NCBI RefSeq assembly: GCF_965203655.1
Contig: NZ_CBDBDD010000008.1
Location: forward strand, 1 to 64,000
Direction: 5' to 3'
Length of the DNA: 64,000 nt
DNA from: Poriferisodalis sp965203655
GTDB lineage: Bacteria > Actinomycetota > Acidimicrobiia > Acidimicrobiales > Poriferisodalaceae
Shown here piece by piece: positions 58,912 through 64,000 of this stretch. A program made the position numbers and the translations under genes. Below the pieces are notes generated by a model, which searched no databases, was not told where the DNA came from, and saw only the letters and a list, made by a program, of their open reading frames with translations. How positions within the stretch are numbered: position 1 is the first letter of the stretch; each line of letters starts with the position of its first letter.

Positions 58912-60902
58912 TTGCCGTGCTGGGCACGCTCGGCGTGGCCGTCGGCCTCGTCAGCGCGCTCGGCGGGGCTGCAACACTCGTCGCCGCCAGGGTGCTGGGG
59001 CAGCCTGCGCGCTGCCGCCAAGCGCTGGCATGGATCGCCGCGATGACGGCTGGCTGCGTGCTGGCCGTGGCTGCGATGGAGATCGCACTGCTCAGCGACA
59101 ACTTCTCGATCGCGTACGTGGCTCGCAACTCCACGATCGCGACACCGCTCATCTACAAGATCGCGACCCTCTGGGGAGCGCTGGAGGGATCGATCCTGTT
59201 GTGGATCCTGGTGCTGTGCGGCTACGTCGCGGCAGCGGCATGGCGCTTCCGAGCGCGCACCGCGGAGCCGACGGTGGCCTGGGCGCTCGCCGTGATGCTG
59301 GGAGTGTGCATCTTCTTCTTTGCGCTGCTCGCGGGTCCTGCGAATCCCTTCGCCACCCTCGCGGATCCGCCGCTTGACGGCGGCGGCTTGAACCCGCTGC
59401 TGCGCAATCACCCGCTCATGGCCATCCATCCGGTGATGCTGTATCTCGGATACGTCGGCTTCACTGTGCCGTTCGGGTTCGCGGTAGCTGCGCTCATCAC
59501 GGGCCAGTTCGACACCCGATGGCTGGCCGACACCCGCCGCTGGACGCTCGTGGCCTGGGGCTGCCTGGGCACCGGGATCATGCTCGGCGCATGGTGGTCA
59601 TACGAAGTGCTGGGCTGGGGCGGCTACTGGGCATGGGATCCGGTGGAGAACGCCTCGCTGCTGCCGTGGTTGACCGCCACCGCGTTCGTGCACTCGCTCA
59701 TCACCCAGCAGCGACGCCAGATGCTGCGGGTGTGGAACCTCTCGCTGCTCATCGTGACGTTTGCCTTGACGATCTTCGGCACGTTTCTCACTCGATCAGG
59801 TGTTCTCGAATCGGTGCACGAGTTCAGCGAGTCGTCGCTGGGACCGATCCTGCTGGGCTTCTTCGGCGTCATCGTCGCGACTGGCGTGGTGCTGGTGGCA
59901 TGGCGGGGCGAGGCCCTGCGCACCTCGGCCAGCCTGGGTTCGGTCTGGTCGCGCGAGGGCGCGTTCCTCGCCAACAACCTGCTGTTTGCCGTCGCGGCGT
60001 TCGTGGTGCTGCTCGGCACGGTGTTCCCGCTCTTGGCAGAAGCGGTCTCGAATGAACGGCTGGCCGTCGGCCGGCCCTACTTCGACCGGATGCTGGCGCC
60101 GGTCGGCATCGCGTTGCTCGGGCTCATGGCGCTGTCGCCGGCGCTGAACTGGCGCAGCACGCCCGCCGAGACGCGTTCACAACGGCTGCTGTGGCCCGCG
60201 GCCGCCGGTGCGGTGACGATGGTGCTGTCGATCTGGGCGGGCGCGCACGGTCTGTGGCAGGTCCTGGCCCTCGGGCTGGGCGGGTTCGTCGTCGGCTCAG
60301 CGGTGCGGCTGCTGTGGCTGGGTGCTCGACGGAACGGCTGGCGCGGCCTGCTCGGGCGCACCGGCGGGGGAATGATCGCCCACATCGGCATTGGCGTGAT
60401 CGCGTTCGGTTTCATCGCCTCGAGCGCGTACGGGTCGGAAGGGGAGTTCACGCTGGCGCCGGGCGAGTCCGGCACGGTCGCGGGTCACGAGGTCACCTAC
60501 CTGGGCTTGACAGACGGGATGGAGAACGGCAACCGGGTGGTGCGAGTCCGCGTGGAGGTGGAAGGCCGCGGTGTGTTCGAGCCCGCAGTGACGCGCTTCG
60601 CCGAGTTCGGCCAGCCGATCTCGACGCCGTCGGTGGCGACGAGCCTCGTCGACGACGTCTACCTGTCGCTGGCGACGATTCCAGACGAGGGCAGCAGCGA
60701 AGTGGCGCTGCGGGTGCTCATCAAGCCGCTCGTGGCGTGGATGTGGCTCGGAGGCGCCGTGCTGGCGGTCGGCGTTGCTGCAGCCTTGGTGCCGACCCGT
60801 ATCGGGGCACGGGACCGGATCCGCCGTCCCCCCAGCGGCCGGGTCCTTGCGGGCGCCGCTCCCGATCAGGCTGGTTCGGATGCGGGAGATCCGCGCACGT
60901 GA
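58908..60902 (+). CDS. ccmF: Heme lyase subunit CcmF
   Basis: 664 residues with more than ten helices. The WWD domain WGGYWAWDPVENASLLPWL is near 245-265, after SLWGALEGSILLWILVL; HSLITQQRRQMLRVWNLSLL and FGTFLTRSGVLESVHEF are family segments. Together with CcmH it attaches heme to apocytochrome CXXCH. GTG start overlapping the ccmE stop. Confidence 0.95.
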   Translation: MIAVLGTLGVAVGLVSALGGAATLVAARVLGQPARCRQALAWIAAMTAGCVLAVAAMEIALLSDNFSIAYVARNSTIATPLIYKIATLWGALEGSILLWILVLCGYVAAAAWRFRARTAEPTVAWALAVMLGVCIFFFALLAGPANPFATLADPPLDGGGLNPLLRNHPLMAIHPVMLYLGYVGFTVPFGFAVAALITGQFDTRWLADTRRWTLVAWGCLGTGIMLGAWWSYEVLGWGGYWAWDPVENASLLPWLTATAFVHSLITQQRRQMLRVWNLSLLIVTFALTIFGTFLTRSGVLESVHEFSESSLGPILLGFFGVIVATGVVLVAWRGEALRTSASLGSVWSREGAFLANNLLFAVAAFVVLLGTVFPLLAEAVSNERLAVGRPYFDRMLAPVGIALLGLMALSPALNWRSTPAETRSQRLLWPAAAGAVTMVLSIWAGAHGLWQVLALGLGGFVVGSAVRLLWLGARRNGWRGLLGRTGGGMIAHIGIGVIAFGFIASSAYGSEGEFTLAPGESGTVAGHEVTYLGLTDGMENGNRVVRVRVEVEGRGVFEPAVTRFAEFGQPISTPSVATSLVDDVYLSLATIPDEGSSEVALRVLIKPLVAWMWLGGAVLAVGVAAALVPTRIGARDRIRRPPSGRVLAGAAPDQAGSDAGDPRT

Positions 60903-61582
60903 CCTCCGAATCGGACGGCACGTCGAGCGCTGCGACACCCCGACAGCGCGCCTGGGTGCGCGTCAGCGCGGTGCTTGTCGGCTTGGTGGCCGCCGGCCTG
61001 GTGGCGCTGCTGGCGACGCGGGACTCTGACGGCGGCAGCATCCGCGCCGCTAGCCCGCTCATCGGCGAGCCGGTGCCGCACCTGCGGGGTGAGCTCATCT
61101 GGCCACCCGCGAACACCCTGGCGGCCGATGATGCCCAGCGCTTGCCTGGCGTGCGCTCGGATCCCGACGGGGCGGCACGTTTCGACATCGATGCTGCGGC
61201 ACCCAGATGGGTGCTCGTGAATTTCTACGCCTCATGGTGCGTGCCCTGCGAGCGCGAGCACCCGGCGCTCGAGGAGTGGGCCGAGCGCCACCCCTTCGAC
61301 GGGGCCGTTGTCGCTGTGCCGTTCGGCGACCGGACAGCCGATGCCATCGCGTTCTATGAGCGGCTCGGCGGCAATTGGGCGGTCATCGACGATCCCGATG
61401 CCCGCTGGGCCGTGTCCTTCGGCGTGCTGCGGCCGCCCGAGTCATTCCTGATCACGCCAGACGGCATCGTGGCGGCTCGTTGGCAGGGCCAGATCAGCGC
61501 GGACGACCCCGATGCGGTCATCGCTCTGTTGCTGGGCTCCGCGAGCGCGGATGCCGCGCCTGGGCCTCTGAGCCCGTCATGA
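60899..61582 (+). CDS. ccmG: Thiol-disulphide oxidoreductase CcmG/DsbE (TlpA family)
   Basis: 227 residues: an N-terminal anchor (RVSAVLVGLVAAGLVALLA), then a thioredoxin fold with FYASWCVPCEREHP; the WCVPC active site reduces apocytochrome cysteines. The cis-Pro region is VLRPPESFLITPDG. GTG start overlapping ccmF; stop overlaps ccmH. Confidence 0.92.
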   Translation: MTSESDGTSSAATPRQRAWVRVSAVLVGLVAAGLVALLATRDSDGGSIRAASPLIGEPVPHLRGELIWPPANTLAADDAQRLPGVRSDPDGAARFDIDAAAPRWVLVNFYASWCVPCEREHPALEEWAERHPFDGAVVAVPFGDRTADAIAFYERLGGNWAVIDDPDARWAVSFGVLRPPESFLITPDGIVAARWQGQISADDPDAVIALLLGSASADAAPGPLSPS

Positions 61583-62838
61583 GCAACTCGGGAGCGACTT
61601 CGCCGACGCAGCCGACTGCGCCGACCCGAGGCGCTCCTGGACTGCGGCGCGTCGGCTGGCTTGCCGTGATCGCTGTAGCGGTCATCGCCGCGGTTCTTGC
61701 CGCGACCGCGTCGCGCCCGCCGGCGACCGAAGCCGAGCGTGCGTATGAGCTGAAGGAAGCGACGCTCTGCCCGGTCTGCGACGGCCAGAGCGTCCTTGAG
61801 TCGAACGCACCGGCGGCGGCAGCCATGCGCCGACAGATCGATCTGTGGGTGGATGCCGGCCGCAGCGACGCCGAGATCAGGGCCGATCTCGCCGCTGCCT
61901 ACGGCGACGATGTGAATGCGCTGCCGCCGGGGGAGGGCGTGGGCACCCTGGTGTGGGCGCTGCCAGTGGCTGCGTTCGCCGCTGCAGCGGCAGGGTTGTG
62001 GGCAGCGACCCGCCGCTGGAAGGCCCGGGCCGCAAGTGCGTCAGCCGGCGTCGACGGCGACGATGCCGAGGCGGCAATCGGCGCCGACGGGGATGGGGCC
62101 GACGGGGACGGATCCACCGCAGCAGGTGACCTTGACCTGCCGGCCGAGCGCGCTCGCAGAACCGGCTGGCGCAGCGCCACAGTTGTCACCGTCGCTGCGC
62201 TGGTGCTCGTGGGCGCCGCAGCCGGCGTGCTGGTAGCCCGCTCCGCTGGGCTTCGCCTGTCAGGCGAGACCCTCTCGGGTGACATCGACCGCTCGGCGCG
62301 CTCGCTGCTCGTCGACGCCCAGCGGCAGTTCGCGGCGAACCAGCTCGACGAGTCCCGCGCCACGCTGGAGGAGGTCTTCCGGCTCGACCGCGATTTGCGC
62401 GGCGCGCTCGTGCTGTCAGCCCGCCTGCACCTGCGTCACTGCGAATCGCTGTCATCGCAGGACCCATCCGGTGCTGTCGGGGCAGCCGATGCCCCTGTGG
62501 TCGGCTGCGATCTGCAGTCGGCCCTCGCGGATCTCGACCGAGTCCTGGCGGACGACCCCAGCGACACCGAGGCACTGGCATTGCGCGGCTGGCTGCTGGT
62601 GCGCATCCCCGATCGCGAGCTCATCGCCGCCGGCATTGCGTCACTGGACGCCGCTGTGGCGCTTGATCCCGGCGAATTCGATCCGTGGGTCTTCCGCGGC
62701 TACACAGCCCGCTTCGTCGAGCGCGACCTCGAAGCTGCCATCGGCTACTACGGCGCAGCGCTGCAACGCAACCCGCCCCCCGCCATGGCCGCCGCTCTCC
62801 AAGACGCAATCACCGAAATGCAAGCCGAACTCGAATAA
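61579..62838 (+). CDS. ccmH: CcmH fused to a CcmI-like TPR region
   Basis: 419 residues. The N-terminal CcmH domain has ATLCPVCDGQSVLES (the CxxC that handles apocytochrome), IDLWVDAGRSDAEIRADLAAAYGDD, then a helix. An acidic linker leads to a second membrane helix (TVVTVAALVLVGAAAGVLV) and TPR-like repeats (ALADLDRVLADDPSDTEALALRGWLL, IASLDAAVALDPGEFDPWVFRGY). Fusing CcmH with CcmI-like repeats joins reductase and apocytochrome-binding roles. Last gene of the operon. Confidence 0.9.
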   Translation: MSNSGATSPTQPTAPTRGAPGLRRVGWLAVIAVAVIAAVLAATASRPPATEAERAYELKEATLCPVCDGQSVLESNAPAAAAMRRQIDLWVDAGRSDAEIRADLAAAYGDDVNALPPGEGVGTLVWALPVAAFAAAAAGLWAATRRWKARAASASAGVDGDDAEAAIGADGDGADGDGSTAAGDLDLPAERARRTGWRSATVVTVAALVLVGAAAGVLVARSAGLRLSGETLSGDIDRSARSLLVDAQRQFAANQLDESRATLEEVFRLDRDLRGALVLSARLHLRHCESLSSQDPSGAVGAADAPVVGCDLQSALADLDRVLADDPSDTEALALRGWLLVRIPDRELIAAGIASLDAAVALDPGEFDPWVFRGYTARFVERDLEAAIGYYGAALQRNPPPAMAAALQDAITEMQAELE

Positions 62839-62869
62839 CCGACCGCAGAACGTCCAAGCAACTGCGCAG

Positions 62870-63412
62870 CTAGCTGCTTCGACGACTCTTGGACGACTTC
62901 AGAACGGAAAACGGATAGGGGCGGCGCTCGGCGAGGTACTTACAGAACCGGCTGTATTTTCGCTCACGCTCAGCACGGCGCAGGTACCTCGCAGCAGCCC
63001 TCTGGTTTCCGCTGGCTTCGGCCGTCTCGGCTCGAGCCTGGAACTCCTCGGCCTTTTGGTCACACTTCCAGACTGCATAGTCGTCAAAGCGACTGAGCTG
63101 CTGATTGATCCAGTGCCCGGGACCCATGCTGATCAGCTTTTGCCCTCCACTGCCGAGGGCTTCGAACCGCAGCACGGCGCGACGCAAGCGATTCCTTGCG
63201 ACCAATTCGAACCCGACGCCGTTCGCAATGCTCAGCGGTATCAACACCCACCACGCCGCCCAACTCGAAGAGTTAATCCACAGGACGGTCACCGTGATCC
63301 CCGATACCAACGACCACAGGTGCAGGCCGAGCGCGATCTGGTCCTGCCGATAACTGACAGGACGTCCGTCAGGCCAGCGGACCCTACGGCACGCTTCCAT
63401 TACCCGCGCCAT
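62870..63412 (-). CDS. Hypothetical membrane protein
   Basis: 180 residues. Two hydrophobic segments (LGLHLWSLVSGITVTVLWI and WWVLIPLSIANGVGFELV) at about 28-72, then a basic, charged region rich in Arg/Glu (AEEFQARAETAEASGNQRAAARYLRRAERERKYSRF compressed into a likely coiled coil). No family recognised. Convergent with ccmH. Confidence 0.6.
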   Translation of the reverse strand: MARVMEACRRVRWPDGRPVSYRQDQIALGLHLWSLVSGITVTVLWINSSSWAAWWVLIPLSIANGVGFELVARNRLRRAVLRFEALGSGGQKLISMGPGHWINQQLSRFDDYAVWKCDQKAEEFQARAETAEASGNQRAAARYLRRAERERKYSRFCKYLAERRPYPFSVLKSSKSRRSS

Positions 63413-63486
63413 CGGCGCAACCGACTCCTGAACCAGAGATTCCGGGCCGGAAGGTCAGGGACTACAACGACGGTTCGCCGCTCCAC

Positions 63487-64000
63487 TCAGCACCCAGTCC
63501 GGTATTTTGCATTGCACGTATTGGTTGGACGGCCGCCGCCGGATGATCCGCCACGGGGTCTGACGTGGTTGTAGACAGCTCTGCTCGTGGTCGTGGTGAC
63601 CGCCACGCACTGCGCTGGTCCGCAAGTCTGCAGTATCGCGTAAGCCGTGGGCGCCACCCGTGCCACCAAGACAATTGCCGCGAGCCACACCGGGTCAGCA
63701 ACAACGGGGTAGGCAGCCCCTTCGTGATCGACGACTTGAATGAGCGCTGTGCCGTCGAGGGTGTAGCGAGTGGGCACTTCCTCGCCGTTGGCGTCGATGG
63801 CCCAAGGCGAAGCGACACCGCCTGATTCGTTGCCGTCGGAGTCGAAGAACCTCACCGATCCATCCGGCTGCAATTCAGCGGTGTGGCCGTCAGGCACCGC
63901 ATTCTCGAATCGGTACTTGGCCGGTGCCTCATGGCTGTCGATCAGGAGCAGCGCAGCGAACAGCGATCGATCTTCTAGCTCGTGCGTGAACAATTCGACG
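63487..64000 (-). CDS. C-terminal part of a secreted protein (5' end outside window)
   Basis: At least 171 residues, open to the right edge. The pattern NAVPDGHTAELQPDGSVRFFDSDGN, then STAWAID-like PWAIDANGEEVPTRYTLDGT and AAYPVVADPVW is a beta-rich module often seen at the ends of actinobacterial exported proteins. After it comes a hydrophobic IVLVARVAPTAYAI segment and a Gly/Ser/Arg-rich tail with three cysteines. Function not determinable from this part. Confidence 0.65.
   Translation of the reverse strand, partial: VELFTHELEDRSLFAALLLIDSHEAPAKYRFENAVPDGHTAELQPDGSVRFFDSDGNESGGVASPWAIDANGEEVPTRYTLDGTALIQVVDHEGAAYPVVADPVWLAAIVLVARVAPTAYAILQTCGPAQCVAVTTTTSRAVYNHVRPRGGSSGGGRPTNTCNAKYRTGC

Overview
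The window is a 64-kb stretch of high-GC chromosome with dense, short-spaced operons on both strands. Family content points to a free-living, heterotrophic actinobacterium, most likely of the class Acidimicrobiia and probably marine. The signs are an F420-type LLM oxidoreductase, several CaiB/BaiF CoA-transferases and enoyl-CoA hydratases, a TRAP transporter, a 72-residue biotin carrier, cell-wall-binding repeats and a complete System I cytochrome c maturation operon. The taxonomic placement is inference. No tRNA, rRNA or CRISPR array was seen.

Layout. 1-6.3 kb: an AddA/RecB-like helicase (cut by the left edge) and its AddB/RecB-like nuclease partner, start-stop coupled. 6.4-9.8 kb: two 15-G homopolymers exactly 400 bp apart, the second inside the start of a secreted His-rich protein gene; then a retropepsin-like protease and a frameshifted DUF4143-type ATPase. 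9.8-14.6 kb: LLM oxidoreductase and a three-gene TRAP transporter. 14.7-23.3 kb: thioesterase, a USP-like/receiver fusion, a GIY-YIG gene abutting a CoA-transferase remnant, a membrane protein, CoA-transferase, SDR, methyltransferase, and a deaminase/phosphorylase pair for methylthioadenosine salvage. 23.5-28.3 kb: a surface protein with three cell-wall-binding repeats and twelve FN3 domains. 28.5-33.4 kb: the paaADBC oxygenase operon and an orphan molybdopterin hydroxylase large subunit. 33.5-41 kb: a PIN toxin-antitoxin pair, rmuC, a solute-binding lipoprotein, rsgA and two enoyl-CoA hydratases.

41.3-48.3 kb is the accessory region and the best candidate for something undescribed. A serine recombinase faces away from a signal-peptide-bearing His/Cys-rich protein that carries five 48-bp tandem repeats. 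Downstream lie two further copies of that protein's C-terminal part which have no start codon, three paralogous small two-helix membrane proteins, a conserved hairpin after each membrane gene and a perfect 189-bp direct repeat. The protein ends are conserved while the hydrophobic cores differ, as in orphan-module (polymorphic toxin/immunity) or cassette-exchange loci. The array ends in a fused remnant of an SMC-type ATPase, followed by a second DUF4143 ATPase bracketed by 25-bp direct repeats.

48.5-64 kb returns to core functions: a MscS channel, valS, a CoA-transferase, small membrane proteins, a biotin carrier and ccmABCDEFGH with nearly every junction translationally coupled, ending in a hypothetical membrane protein and the end of a secreted protein cut by the right edge.
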